A DNA stretch of 64,000 nt. Source: Zingiber officinale. Taxonomy: Eukaryota; Streptophyta; Magnoliopsida; Zingiberales; Zingiberaceae. Below the pieces are notes generated by a model, which saw nothing but the letters and a program-made list of their open reading frames with translations, searched no databases and was not told where the DNA came from. The translations under genes and the position numbers were made by a program. How positions within the stretch are numbered: position 1 is the first letter of the stretch; every line of letters starts with the position of its first letter. Positions 23,101 to 35,637 of the stretch are shown here, piece after piece. Location of the stretch: positions 166,058,837 to 166,122,836 of the forward strand of contig NC_055988.1 of assembly GCF_018446385.1 (NCBI RefSeq), given 5' to 3'.

Positions 23101-26100
23101 TGAAAAATATGTGAGATCAGCCCTCATGACTACAAACAAGGATAAGAAAAAATGAAGGGGATCATAGTACCTGACAGTACCCAATAGTATAATTTAAATT
23201 CTCAGAGAAGTTACCTTCAATGTCTTGCGCTGCATTAGGTGACCTAGAATGCCCATAAGTCGATCCACCAACTCATCTTCCGAGATTTTACCTTGGCTTG
23301 CCTAAGAAAAGGTAAATTTTTTTTGGTTACTGCTAATACAGATGTGAAAAAGAATTTGGTAAGCATAACTTAGCATTTCATATAATTCATAGGTAAACAA
23401 GAAAAGAAATGCATAAGAGTCAGAGAAAAGTGCCAAAATGTTGTTCGTATGTTGGTATTCAATCATGTGTTAGCAGATGTGGCTGGTACCAATTGGCTCA
23501 TCAGTTTTATAAAGAAAACAACAATAGGTATCATGAAACATTTGGTAAGCATCAATTTAGTCAGACCCACAAATATTGTATCATCAAAAAATTGCAAGAA
23601 ACCTTTTTCTTCTTCCAGTTACTCAAGGTTATCTAATGTTAGTCTGTATCATGAAACATATCTGTAATGGTTGTGATGATATAGCTTTGCAAATAGCTCA
23701 AGGGATGGATGAAATCAATATATAGTCCAAACCATATAATTGAGACAAACACGACCAAGCCTCATTTAATAATGATTATCATGAATCATTGTTTAAATCA
23801 GAAGAATAAATTAAAAGTTATAAAATAGGTTAAAATTCCAACTCAAAATAGTTTGTTCATCTTAAATATGTAACATTAAATAATTACTGTTTAATAGCAA
23901 AATATAAATGAAGTGTGATCATTATTCATGAACAAAAAAAGGTTCAGATCACAAGCAAAAAGTGTGATCATTAGATTTGAAATACACTGTAAGATAGACA
24001 ATAAGAAATTTAATGCTGACTACTACTTGTTTCTGATTTTGAGTCTACTGGCAATGCAAATGAAGATAGGAAGAGGAAGAAAACAATACTGCATGAAGAG
24101 GAAACATTACTGGGCATTGTAATTTATCCCTTCATGTTCCATGAACAATCTTTTGGTAGCTTTGCAGCTTATAAAAGACAAAGAAACATTACTGGGCATT
24201 CCTAACAATAATACTATTATATAAAGCATTAAAGAGCAATTAAGAACTATGATGGCTAGCAGTCACAGCCAAAATTTAGGTGGCATGTTGGTGAATGGCC
24301 ATCATGATGTCAGTTTAGGTGCCAATATTGTTGAATGGACAAAATGATATTGGTTCAGCTGCCAATTTTGGTGAATGGACAAAATGATATTGGTTTAAGT
24401 GCCAAAATTGATGAATGGCTGAAACAATATTGGTTTCAATGTCAACACCCATACCAAGTGTTGGTATGGATTGTTGGAGCCGAGTTGGTATTTGGGTGGT
24501 AGATTGCCACATGGTATGGCTTGTTGGAAGAAGTTCCATCATTGTTTTAGAGCTAGAGCCGGCCATCCCAAGGTGTTCCATGTCTTGGAGATTGGCCATA
24601 ATGCTACATGGTGTCTGGTTGTGTGTGCCACATAAAGGTATTTAAAACTCTGATCATAACTATTAAATAACCAAAGTTTATATGACAATACTTTTGTGTT
24701 TTCTAGCAAAGCCATAAATTATCTTACAGAAAAGGGAAAAAAAACATTTACTGTCCTATTAGCATTTAACACATATATTGAACTATGTTCTTTTCGATAC
24801 AGAACCACATTTGGTAAATGAACTACGGAATTTAGATTTGGTATATGAACTACGGAATTTAGAGAAGTCCCATTCTCCTAGCCAAAAACCACTAAATCCC
24901 ATATGCCCACTCAAAAATCAAAACATATTAAACAAAATTTTGTAAAATCTCAGTATAAGTTCCACATACATAGAAAAGCAGCTGTATGTTGATGTTTTTA
25001 TCTTAAGTAGCAGTGGAGACATCTACAAGGTAATGAAAATAAGTTCATTCAACAATAATACCGATAATCGAGCTACTTTAGCAAGCTTCTGTTTGACTGG
25101 CTGGGGAAGCCTCCTCTTGATGCTTTGGAACGCAGGATCTGCATCTTGAACAAGAAGGGTTGGTGGTCTACCTACAGAGAGTTTTCAAACCAATTATCAA
25201 AACAAAAATAATGGAAAGAAGGCTTCTTGAAGTTCAAAAAAAAAAAGCAATATAGGGTTCAGAAGATTTACATTCAGCCACTATCATTTCGAGGTCGCGA
25301 ATAGCCCTTTCAAGTGTTGTACCTTTAGGTCTAACAGAAGAACCTTCTCTTGCCCTTGAGGATGATTGCTGCTGCAATACATCAACAAATAGCAAAGCAA
25401 AGAAAATGAATTAGATATATTTCCAGCCACAAATAACACATAGCAGACACTCTACAGAATAGCAGCAGGGACAATAACCACAATCAAAACTCAAATATCT
25501 TCAACTAGTCTTAAGTAATTGCATCAGTAAAGATGCACTGAAACAATGTAAAAGATAACTAGTAACCAGTTGCAAATGAGACAATTTTTTTACTGAAACT
25601 AAAGGTGAAGATCCATTGGCAGCATGATCACTTATTGGAATTGCTGGTGTGCAACATAATTAATCTTTAAGAAATTTTGTTCACTATGAATATATATTTA
25701 ACGAGATCTTAGCAAGCCCGTGATCCTTTAATGGGGAAAGAAGGTAGCAAAAAAAAATTAAGGCATTTATCTGCTTATCTTTCCCTAACTCGCTGATTCA
25801 CCAAACTTTTACAGCAGATAGAGATACTCTAGAGTTCTTCATCCAGTAAGTGGTATTCTAACTACATAATAACAACTAATCATGTAACTAATTTACCAAT
25901 TCATAAATGTCAAGTTAATTCCCACAGAAAACTAGTTTCGGGATCGTTTGTGTAAAAGATGAAAATCGTTACTCCATCTTAAAGAACCAGTTAGAACAAA
26001 TGCTCTTAAGTGCAGATTTCACCATGTCCATGTTTGTGTAGAGAGAAATGTTAGCAGATTTATATGGTAGACTCATGGTTGATTGTTCTTCTGAATATGG

Positions 26101-29100
26101 TGAACATCTCTTTATATGGTAGTCTCATGGTTGATTGAGCGTGAATGTTCATCTACCATGTCAGAAGAACAATCAACATTTTCATCTGCTGATTTCACCA
26201 TGCAAATTTCACTTGGTGTACTCCACCAAGATAATAAATTTCAACTTTCAATTCTACAAATCCTATGGTTTAGAATGTGAATTTAAATCATTTTTCTTTA
26301 ATATATCAGAGCATTAACTTTTCATTTTTTTTAAAAGGAAATTTTTGTTTAAAAAAAAAACTAGTTTTGAAATAGGTAGATTGCTAAGTCAAATGGACAT
26401 GCTCTTAAAATTACCAAATGTTAGCAGATGCATTACCAAAAGATTAGGAGGTCGTACTTTACAAAGGCTCAATGTTTTTTTTTTCAAAAAAAAAACAAAA
26501 CTACCAACAGTTTTATTTTGTAGGAGACACTCCCTTCTGCCCATAGGATCACTGTGAACCGGGTTCAGATTCAGATCAGATGTGAAGGTTCATGGCAAAT
26601 ATAAAAGTCAGATAAACCTAAGTCATCGAAAGTTGAAATGATGTTCATTATCTAATACAACAAACACCAAAGCAGAGAACTAACCGTTGAATGTACAGGA
26701 TATGAACTCCCAGGGGAATTCATGGAAAAGGCATCGCTGGTACTGTATCTATCAACACGCCTAACCTTTGTAGATGCTTCCCTAGTTTCACCATTGAGCA
26801 GCTTTTTTGAGTGAAAATCTACTTGAACTTTGTCACGAAATGCTTGATCTAATGAATCACTGGTTCTCGACCTGTGAGTAGCTCCAGCGCCTGCTTTATG
26901 CTTATCAAAATCCTTCAACTCAGAAGGTGTAGACAAAATGTCTTTGTATGGTAGTCTCATGGTTGATTGTTCTTCTGACATGGTGAAATCAGCAGATTTC
27001 CTTTTACTGACAGCTGTAGTGGCTTTTGATCTATATTTTAAAGATCTTCCTTCCTCATTGTAATGTCCACCATATGATGAATAAACTTTTGCAGGATTTA
27101 ATTTCCTTCCCACCACTGAACCACTCCTAGCAGCATCTTTAGCTCGCACATTGCCAGCATTTGGTGGGTTATCAGAAACAATGGCATGACTACCATCACC
27201 ATGCAGCTTGGGAGTATCTTTTCTTCTCCTTTTTTTGGGCACCTCTTTAGGCGACAAGCTAGACTCACTGTTTGCAGAGAAAATCATAGCAAAAATCTTG
27301 TGAAATTATTATTTAATTTACGAGCCAGAAAACTTAAACATTCATTGAATTTCACTATAGGCAACAAAGCCAATGAATTATACTGTCACTTCATAATTCA
27401 AGTTTCAAGAAATTTCTGATAGAAGAGACCATTTTAGGAATATATTCTACCATTTTCTGTGTTTCTTGAGATAAATGGCTAACAAAGGTAACACCCAAGA
27501 AAAGAGCAGATAAATCAGAAAGCCATAATATCTTAGCTAAAAAAACCACCACATGTTGGATTAACGTCACTTTTAGCAGCCTCCCTTAAAAAGGATAATG
27601 CAATAATATAAAAATTGTCCCAAGACAAGCATAAAAAAAATGACAAGAGGCTTACAAATTAGAAAAGAGTTTGCAGCAGCAACGTTCACAGATTTGAAAA
27701 CATTTCCATTTTAAAGACATACTACAATAGTTCAAAGCAGCTGCCAATATTATGCAGTCAACCATACCAAGGAAATTCACGAAAAGCTAACTAGTTGTAG
27801 ATTCTAAATTATATTCAAATGCTTAAGTATAACTGTTAAGAAGTATTAGTATTAATAGAATTATGGTGTAGCAAGTTCAGTCCTGCATTGATATTTCAGT
27901 TTAGGATTATATCCAACATTCTATACATATCCATGTTAATATTTCAGTTTAGGATTATTGTGACATTTTTTGTACTCTGCTTTCCAGTGCTTCATCAATT
28001 TTGTCTCAATTTTCAATGTAATTTGAGGGTTTGTTTTGTTATTGCATCAGTTAAGAATAAATAAGTTTATATATATATATATATATATAAAGAATGTTGG
28101 TTAAAGTTGCAATTTCGGATTTCATTGCTGCAGATAACACAATGGCCAAAAACTATAATACTTGATTGAAATTATAGACAACAGCAGTAACACCTGAGAT
28201 GACTTTAAATAAAAGATATATTTAGAGAACATAAAACAAAACAGTTGTTTTAAATATGGCAAATAAAGTAAACAAATACCAAGGAAAAACGAATTATGTG
28301 GCAGAAGCTTACATTTGCTCTAATTTTCCTTTGTTTACAAAATATCCATTATGTTTTGTTGACATTTTGTCTACTTGAAAATATTCATCCTGCAAAAAAC
28401 AGCATATTCAATATAATCTTTCAATGTTAAACCAGCAAAAAAAAAGAAAACAGAATTAAAGGCATCATTAATCAAATGCAAGATGGAAGACAATCTTTGA
28501 TGCACCTTCCGATCCAGAACTTAAAGGGAACAAGCAATGCATACAAACACAACTTGGCTGCCAGACGTTAGGTAGGTGCTAGCTCAATTTCTGCTCAGGA
28601 TATATGCTGCCAGTCAGGGCCTCCTAATAAATGGAAAGACAAACATATGTCGATCATGTTGGGACTCATTCATCATAGGCTGAGAATTGCCATCAATCAC
28701 AATCGAGAAGATAGATGGTTGGTTGAACATCGCATTGACCAGGTGCAAGTGGTCACAGTTTAGATGAGCACTTAGTATGTGCAGTGTCTAAGATGTTGAC
28801 CAGTTCGGTCCCCCTATCAGTTGCCTAATGTCCTACTTCTTTTTGAATGGTTCAACATGCAATAGATATTGTTTCAGGTTTGCAAGTATTAAACATTCAA
28901 ATAAACCTACAAGAACTAGTTAAAATTAAATCACAAGACAAATGACTTGAGGGAAGGGCTCGTGTTGTTTTGGTACCATTGAACCCAAAATAGGATGATT
29001 TAAGGACAATGTGCATCGACAATAGAGCTATCAACAAAAGTGAACATTCACTACCTAGACTTCATAGTTCTAATGGTAGAATCACAACGGCTCTCCGATA

Positions 29101-31571
29101 GATCAACCAATCAAAATGAAGATTAATGACAAATGGAAGATGTTTTTAGAACATTATCAGAGTTGTATGAATGGGTAGTGCTTCCCTTCGAATTCGTGAG
29201 TCTCAAACGCTCTAAACACATTAATAAGCGCAATGAATCTAAGATCCTTTATAGGAAAAGGTTGATAGTCTACTCTAATGGCATGTTCATAAGACATACA
29301 CAAACATGACTTGAAATATACATAGCTTATCATTAAATGTCAATCTCAAGAAATGTTCCTTCTCACAAACTCTGATACGATTAGTCGAGATCATCATTTT
29401 TTTTCATAGACATGTGTTTTTATGAATTCTAGAAAAATTAGTATATATTCTAGTAAAATTAGAAAAATTGAAATTTGACTTGAACCAGACTAATCAACCT
29501 AGTATAAGGAATTTTTGCTATCATCTCAGCATCGAGACAAGCTACTACTATAAGTGGGTATTATAAGCGTCAATCTTTGGCGACACCAACTTGATCCCAA
29601 GCAATGGTGGACTGCATTCATCTTGATATTTGCAGAAATGTTACTGAAGAGAATCACTAACAAAAAAAATTGTGCTTTTTCACATCATAGAACATATTAA
29701 TTCAGATTTCAACTAAGTACTTTAGCACTTGAAAATAGATCTTGAAGGATAACATAGAGGGAAGGGTCTGGGGTAAACTTCAAATCAATCAATAAAATCA
29801 TAAAACAAATTAGGGGGGAGGGCGCTGTGGCAGTTCCACATATTTTTATAAACTAATATCTCTCAATTTAGACATTAATCATCTAATATATGACTTTTGT
29901 AGCAATGCTTTAGAAGATATGCAGATGAGGACTATAAAATCATAGAGTACATTAATAAGATTTGACACTAATTGTGCATATTCTGATATAATTTCAGAAA
30001 TCTTTAAGGGCTTATGCACACCAAGCACATAATCGGTAACAAAATGGAAATAAGGTCCACATATGTAATACAATGTTCCGAGAGATGGAACAAAGAGTGG
30101 TAATGGTTCAAACTTTATATGCTCATATGCATAATTGTTAGTCTTCTAGAGGGAGTCCCTCCTTGGTTACCTTAGCTCAGGAAGTTTTTTTTTTATTTTT
30201 CCTAAATTAGATCTATCAATCTCAATCCAATTATTATTTCTTTCAAGTGCATATACAGTAGCATAGACCACTTCTTAAAACATGTAATTGAACATGATAG
30301 CCTCCATATATTTTCCCCGTACAATTACTTTGAGGATGGCATGACACTTGTTCAATGGAAAAATAGCCAATACCAATACTAGCTGGTGCGTTAGATCGCC
30401 TAGACTATATTAAATTTGGATTCAAACTATAAGAAATTAAATTAGAACCAAAATCTACTGGTTTTATATAAAAAAAATCCAGTTATTCAATTATACAACA
30501 GAATGAAAACAAAAACAAAAAAGAGAAATTTTTCACGTATTCATGGTGCAACAATTATTTGAAAAATAACAAAGATAGGAATGAAAAGAAGTGATGGTGG
30601 GATCTCATTGCTAACTATGGAAATAGCATTTTTAGATAGATAAGTGTCACTAACCAATTCCGTATCATCAATAAAGGAATCCTCCGTGTCATATTGATCA
30701 TCATCTGGCATATCATCAAGTTCTTCATCACTGCTTTCATTTCCCTAGGTCAACAAACTTACATTTATCAAGCCATTAACCAGAGTGTAACAGAATGGAG
30801 AATATGATTTCATTAAAATCTAAACAAACCACACAAGAAGGAACTTGAATGTAAGAAGCACTTCATACCACGTAAAGGCGTTCAATCTTCTCTATAACCG
30901 CACTAAAACGATTCGGAGGCGGAACTGCATCTTTTGGCTCTTCCGCTGAAGGCTGATTATCCCACAAACAATAAACTAAATTTATACATAATTAAATATT
31001 AAATAAGTAACAAACATCCAAATTTTCGAACAAATTTAAACTGGATAAAATGCACGTCACAGTTGAAAGTAGCGCATTGCAAACTAATTGAGCTCTCTTG
31101 TCGGCAAAAACCAAAAGCATAAATCACAACAGCGAGGAAAGCAATTCGCAAACCAGGCAAACCCTAAGCAGGATAATTCGCCCGAGAAGCAGCACATGGA
31201 AAGTAGTAGTGAGATCAAGGAAACCCTACAGCAGCGACTTCTCCGGGCTGCGCAGCAGGTGGCCGGTCAGCAGGACCAGCAACGGGAGGATCTCCTTGCC
31301 CCTTACCGTTTTCCTTAAGCAACCGCTTCCAGGACACAATGGTGGTCTCCCCAGGCTTGAGGGTCACCGAGAACCGAAGCCTCTGGTCCCCGCCAGCAGG
31401 CGGCGGCTCTTTCTGCAGGGAGACGGCAGCGGAAGAGGACGGGGCCACCGACGCAGCCGGGGGCGGCGTCGGCAGCGATGGCGCTAGCGGAGGCGGAGCG
31501 GCGGAGGCAGCAGCAGAAGTGGAAGGCGCCGCGGGGAAGGCAGCGGCAGAAGCCCTAGCGGCGGCATCCAT
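18248..31571 (-). CDS. UBN: Ubinuclein (UBN1/UBN2-like), HIRA histone H3.3 chaperone subunit, complete 13-exon gene
   Basis: Nuclear subunit of the HIR/HIRA complex that deposits histone H3.3. Exons on the minus strand: 31571-31230, 30952-30869, 30744-30655, 28389-28313, 27267-26685, 25371-25272, 25171-25062, 23301-23215, 21435-21310, 21077-20940, 20433-20386, 20132-20031, 18730-18248. All junctions are GT-AG and in phase, giving 789 residues. Exon 1 encodes an Ala/Pro-rich start and the conserved RFSVTLKPGETTIVSWKRLL. Exons 3-4 form the Hpc2-related (HUN) domain at ~155-197 (DQYDTEDSFIDDTELDEYF, GYFVNKGKLE), which contacts HIRA. Exon 5 is a disordered basic region with KKRRRKD. Exons 6-12 (~393-629) form the ubinuclein middle domain: LERAIRDLEMIVAECRPP, ISEDELVDRLMGILGHLMQRKTLK, LEDKICELYDLYVEGMDEDKG, LAELWPNGYMDN. 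The last exon is Ser/Lys-rich. Introns are long (up to ~2.3 kb). The 5' end lies in a GC-rich island. Confidence 0.93.
19804..19960. mobile_element. Foldback MITE in ubinuclein intron 12 (probably Mutator-like)
   Basis: A 157-bp element with near-perfect terminal inverted repeats of more than 50 bp: gatatgctcaaggaaaa... on the left mirrors ...ttccttgagcatatc on the right. It is bordered by a perfect 9-bp direct repeat aattaagaa (19795-19803, 19961-19969). A 9-bp target duplication with long inverted repeats suggests a Mutator-type non-autonomous element. It lies between exons 13 and 12 of the ubinuclein gene. Confidence 0.88.
20157..20190. repeat. AAT trinucleotide microsatellite
   Basis: About 11 units of ataat-phase AAT repeat in the ubinuclein intron, just upstream (on the minus strand) of the exon 12 acceptor. 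Confidence 0.95.
24272..24440 (+). repeat. Degenerate ~40-bp tandem repeat in ubinuclein intron
   Basis: Four units of the form gtgccaatattg-tgaatggacaaaatgatattggtt, drifting in sequence. Between exons 7 and 8 of the ubinuclein gene. No function seen. Confidence 0.75.
26010..26205. repeat. Intronic copies of ubinuclein exon 5 in both orientations
   Basis: The intron between exons 6 and 5 carries pieces of exon 5 segment 26945-27000. Direct copies are at about 26062-26104 and 26114-26140 (tatggtag-ctcatggttgattg); inverted copies are at about 26155-26178 (accatgtcagaagaacaatc) and 26187-26204 (ctgctgatttcaccatg). The shuffled order shows a complex local rearrangement. Confidence 0.85.
28067..28089. 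repeat. AT dinucleotide microsatellite
   Basis: Short AT run in the ubinuclein intron between exons 4 and 5. Confidence 0.9.
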
Positions 31572-32219
31572 GGCAGGAGCAGGGGATTGCTACGGCATCG
31601 GAAGAGAGAGAGAGCGAGAAGGCGATTAGGGTTGGGAGTGAGATCAAAGAGGAGATCGGAGATCGGCGATCGGGAGGATTGAGCAGAGCAGACGCCGGAG
31701 GCCTTAAATAGCCGACCTTCGGCTGCGCGTGAAGCGAACCCGACTGTCCTTCTCCCGAATTGAGTATAACGAGGACCTTTCATTTAGTTCTCCATAATTT
31801 AAACCTTTTTATTTTTATTTATTTATTTATTAAATTTAGGCATACTTTTAATTATATAATTATATTGATTCATAATATCAGTAAATTACTAGAAGGTTTG
31901 GTGTTAATTTAATTCGTGAAAAAAAATTATCTTTGTATTTTATTTAGTATTTTAACTTATTCACATCTTGTAAGTTATTTTATATTTTGGCAAAAATAAT
32001 TTAGATAGATATGGCTTTTTACAAAAATAAAATTAAAAAAAATAAAAAACAAGCTTATTTACCTTAATTTCAAAACTTTCATTGCATATTTCCTTGTATA
32101 TTTTTATATGAAGTTTTTGTATATGTATTTTCGGGATATTCTTTTATCATTTCATTCAATTGGAATAGTTCTTCTAGTTCTATGAATTTTTTAGAATGTA
32201 TCAATAATAATGATCCTTT
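31572..32219. promoter_or_regulatory. Ubinuclein 5' UTR/promoter region and AT-rich flank
   Basis: The first ~200 bp upstream of the ubinuclein start (31572-31780) are GC-rich, with a GA-rich leader (minus-strand ctctctctctt) and no clear TATA box, fitting a housekeeping promoter. Beyond 31790 the DNA becomes AT-rich with no gene. Confidence 0.5.
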
Positions 32220-33091
32220 TTGAACGTTGAGTCGACGGATACTAGGGACGTGGCACACTCCACTGTCTTCGACTGTTGGTGTAGATCTTTGACGAACTTG
32301 CAAAGAAGTCGAGTCGGGAGGGATTTCCCAGCGGCGGCCCTTCGACGCTCAAGTCAGACAACGAGAAATGAGAGAGGCAGCGTAACTGTAACTACAATGA
32401 GGATTGTGCCTACCTTCGTTGACGTTTGGAGGTCCTTATATATGACCCCGGGGAGGCGTGGCACTCTTCTCAATGCGTGCACGCTTCCCTCAAACATACC
32501 TTAACGAGCCCATGTCAGGGAAAGTACCCCTGACGCCATTCCGCAATCGTCCAAGCATATCCCGAATGTGACGGTGGAAACTTCCACCGTATGATCCTGT
32601 GTACGGCTCAGTCGCCAACCCTGCCACTGTCGGCGGCAGACGTCTCGAGGATGATGTTATCCCCTGTCTCCTTTGTCCTCATGCGCTTCCTGTCTGTTCC
32701 AGGGCCGAGCGGTTCGGCTGCTCGGCAGTCATATCACTTCTGCCCCGGTTGTAGGTATCGGTCCGACTGAGAGGACTTCCAGTCGTATGCTCGGATGAAA
32801 TTGCTCCTGCCTGTATTTGTTGCCTTGTGCCCCGGCCGAACGGACAACCCGCTTGGCCATGAAACATTTTTACCTTGAGCATCGGAAACCCGACCCCTAG
32901 TCGGGTTGTCTTTCATTCGACTCGGGGGATTCCCGGTCGGTCGGCCTTCTCAGTCCGGTCGGTCGGGTGGCCGGTCGGCCCTCTCAGTCCGATCGGTCAG
33001 GTTTCAGGGTTGAATCTCTTGACCTTTGACCTCCACGTGTCATTGACCTTCCGCCAACGAGGGTCCTCGGCCCGTCCTTACCACGGGATCA
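32220..33091 (+). mobile_element. LTR-like fragment, probably Ty3/gypsy
   Basis: A GC-rich block in AT-rich surroundings. It starts tgaacgttgagtcgacgg, has a TATA-like ccttatatatgacc near 32440, short ggtcggtcgg repeats at 32930-33000, and ends near gggatca. Layout and wording (tcgacgctcaagtcag) resemble the LTR-like stretch at 36258. No target duplication was found and limits are approximate. Confidence 0.5.
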
Positions 33092-33159
33092 AATAATATT
33101 ATTATTTTCGTTCTATCCCTCCCGCCAACTTCTTAAATCTCACGTTGTGTTTTTCAATG

Positions 33160-33400
33160 TATGAGTCTGATATGGGAAAATATCAGACCTATATTGGGTC
33201 TGATATTAGATTATATCAAGTTCAACATATATGATATGGGAAAATATTAGGCCCAGTATGAACTTAATATAGAAAATATTAGACTCAGATTATACCTAAT
33301 ATGAAAAAATATGACCAACTTGATATTGGATTATATCAGACTTATAGTAGGTTTGATATAGAAAAATATTAAATCTATCATGAGACTGATATGGACATTA
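33160..33400. repeat. Degenerate self-complementary repeat of gatatgggaaaatat type
   Basis: Variants of gatatgggaaaatattag and of tcagacctatattgggtctga recur about every 45 bp. Several units fold on themselves (cagacc...ggtctg). Too decayed to define a monomer. Confidence 0.6.
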
Positions 33401-33860
33401 GAAAATAACGAGAGAGAGAATTTAGGAGGTTTACGTAACGAAGAGAATAATATTATTTTTAGTGTTATGTTTTTTTTTAGTTTTAAAATTAAAAGGTTCA
33501 TTAGGGTAAATAAAGAAATGTGGAGTGATAAAAAACCATTAGATATTTGTAAACAAAAGAAAATCTGTTCATTAAAAATAATATAATTTGATTTAGACAA
33601 GCCGACAATGACATTATAATTATAATTATTTGCGTATCTTTTATAATAAATGTATATGATCTGCCAATTTTATTTTATTTGGATAACTTAATATTATTTT
33701 ATTTAATTTGATTCATAATAAATTATTTTTTAAAATTTTAATATATAATATAATTTAATATTTTATTATAGTACTCTCAGTTACAAAACTAATAATATAT
33801 ATTATTATTTTCTTTTAAAATTTATTTTTTTAAATATTTTTTAGTATTTTTTTACTTTCC

Positions 33861-33894
<34 letters not shown>

Positions 33895-34073
33895 TAATAT
33901 TTTTAAAATTACAACTTTTTTAAAATAAAATATTACATATTTTTATTTTTAATTAGTTTTTATAATTTAAAATAAAATTTTCGTTATAAAAATTTTAGGA
34001 ATATTTTATCCCAAAATATAAATATTGATAGATATTTTTGATAAAAAAATTGTTAAATCTGGAATCAAGAAAA

Positions 34074-34272
34074 ATGCACGTTTTTCATTTTCATTTTTAA
34101 AAAAACGCGCGTTTTCTAGAAAACAGAAAATCATTTTTTGTTATTCTCTGTTTTTCTAAAAAAACGCTATTTATTTTTTTAGAAAACAGTAAAAAAAAAA
34201 ACGTAAACCAAACATCATTTTTTAGAAAACGTACATTTTTCAAAAAATAAAAATGAAAATGAAAAATGTACG
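34074..34272. mobile_element. Foldback/MITE-like element
   Basis: Left arm gcacgtttttcattttcattt and right arm aaatgaaaatgaaaaatgtacg are inverted copies, with inner palindromes around gttttctagaaaac. The right side ends accaaacgcacc, a phrase often found at ends of plant hAT or Tourist MITEs. A clean target duplication is not seen. Confidence 0.55.
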
Positions 34273-34838
34273 TACCAAACGCACCTATTTTTTTAAGTTT
34301 TCCCCATTTGAGTTGTATGCCTCTTTTATTTAAGTGTTAGGTATGAAATCACTATTCAAGAATCACATATTATGTAAACTAAATAGATTTTAGTTGATAG
34401 ATAGATAATCAAAAGTATCAAGAATAATTCCTAATTAAATAAATTTGTTTTTTTCTTATCCATTCGCTTGCCATAAGTCAACGTGGTGAGGAAGTTATCG
34501 GAAGTTGGCGTCTTACCCCATTGTGTCAAGTAAGGCATATGTATACCGTCAAATATATTTCTCACATTCGAAGCCAAATTAAGAATCAAGATAAAATCTC
34601 GAGCCAAGTAATCCCATTTTGTCTTCTCAAAGGAAGAGAAGACTTCGCCCCAAAGCATAACTTAACCTCCTACTTATTTGTGTTTCGATGGCCAATTCGA
34701 TCGATTCGTTCGACTACTCTCTAGAATAATCGAACTAGTCATCTGGATCGACAAGTGTAGCTAGTTCAACTGTTGGTTCAACCCGGTTTGATTCGGTCCG
34801 AACCGGGTTCGAAAGCATTTCCTTCCTTTGTCTTTCTT

Positions 34839-35507
34839 ATGGATAAAAATGACACGTGTACGGTGCTCATCCACGACGGCGGCGGCGGAGGCGGCGACGG
34901 GCGGCGCTCCGACGACGATGACGACGAGGAAGATGGGTGCGCCGACGGCCAACTCATCTACATCCTCAACCTCATCCTCATCGGCACGGCGCGGCTCAAC
35001 GTCCTCCTCCCCACCGCCACCATCCTCGCCTTCGCCATCTTCGCGCCGCTGCTCAGCAACGACGGCCGCTGCGACGGGCTCCACCGCGCCCTCACCTCCC
35101 TCTTCCTCGCCGCCTGCGCCGCCTCCTGCGTCTTCTTCACCTTCACCGACAGCTTCCGGTCGCCGTCGGGGCGGCTCTACTACGGCGTGGCGACCCCGCG
35201 CGGCATCTGGCCGTTCAACGCGCGCCGCCGGGGAAAGGCCGGCGCGCCGCCGGACGCCGCGGCGTACCGCCTCAGCTGGCCCGACCTGTTCCACGCCGCG
35301 CTGTCGCTGGCGGCCTTCATGGCCTTCGCCGGGCTCCACCGCGACGTGACGGAGTGCTACGGCGTGAGGCTGCCGAGGAAGGTGACGAACGCGGCGCCGC
35401 TGGCCGTCGGATTCGCCGTCAGCGTCGCCTTCGTCGTGTTCCCGTCGAGGAGGAGGGGCATCGGCTACCCCTTTCTGTTACAGAAGGACGCAGCCTTCTT
35501 CAAGTGA
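34839..35507 (+). CDS. DMP (DUF679) four-helix membrane protein
   Basis: Single-exon gene of 222 residues in a sharply GC-rich island. After an acidic, glycine-rich N-terminus (~1-33: GGGGGG, DDDDDEED) four hydrophobic segments follow: ~42-67 (LNVLLPTATILAFAIFAPLL), ~79-100 (LTSLFLAACAASCVFFTF), ~146-163 (LFHAALSLAAFMAFAGL) and ~182-202 (LAVGFAVSVAFVVFPS). Family marks are TDSF, YYGVATPRGIWPFN, the SWPDLFHA helix start and the closing FPSRRRGIGYP. DMPs are plant-only ER, tonoplast or plasma-membrane proteins; members act in membrane remodelling during senescence, and DMP8/9 in gamete fusion. I cannot place this one in a subgroup. An in-frame ATG at 34773 would add 22 residues; I prefer 34839 because the upstream part lacks family resemblance. 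No defects. Confidence 0.9.
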   Translation: MDKNDTCTVLIHDGGGGGGDGRRSDDDDDEEDGCADGQLIYILNLILIGTARLNVLLPTATILAFAIFAPLLSNDGRCDGLHRALTSLFLAACAASCVFFTFTDSFRSPSGRLYYGVATPRGIWPFNARRRGKAGAPPDAAAYRLSWPDLFHAALSLAAFMAFAGLHRDVTECYGVRLPRKVTNAAPLAVGFAVSVAFVVFPSRRRGIGYPFLLQKDAAFFK

Positions 35508-35637
35508 TTAATTAGGGGCTAATTATATTGATTAAGCTTAAGACAACACATAATTACTTAATTATGTGTTTATTTCACGACAATGTAGTAAATTATTATG
35601 CTCATCTCAAACATCTTTCATATTCCGTCTAGATTAT

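Larger units (their letters stand above)
33092..34838. other. AT-rich intergenic DNA upstream of the DMP gene
   Basis: Contains degenerate repeats at 33160-33400, an AAT run at about 33861-33893, and a foldback element at about 34074-34272. The 34440-34760 stretch is ordinary sequence and may include the DMP promoter; I see no clear TATA box. No gene is supported. Confidence 0.5.

Noticed and set aside
34773-34838. Upstream in-frame ATG for the DMP protein
   Set aside because: The added 22 residues look unrelated to DMP N-termini, and the ATG at 34839 is closer to the expected start; not excluded.
34761-35339. Long antisense and off-frame open frames over the DMP gene
   Set aside because: They are shadows of a GC-rich coding region; only the plus frame from 34839 has family motifs and membrane helices.
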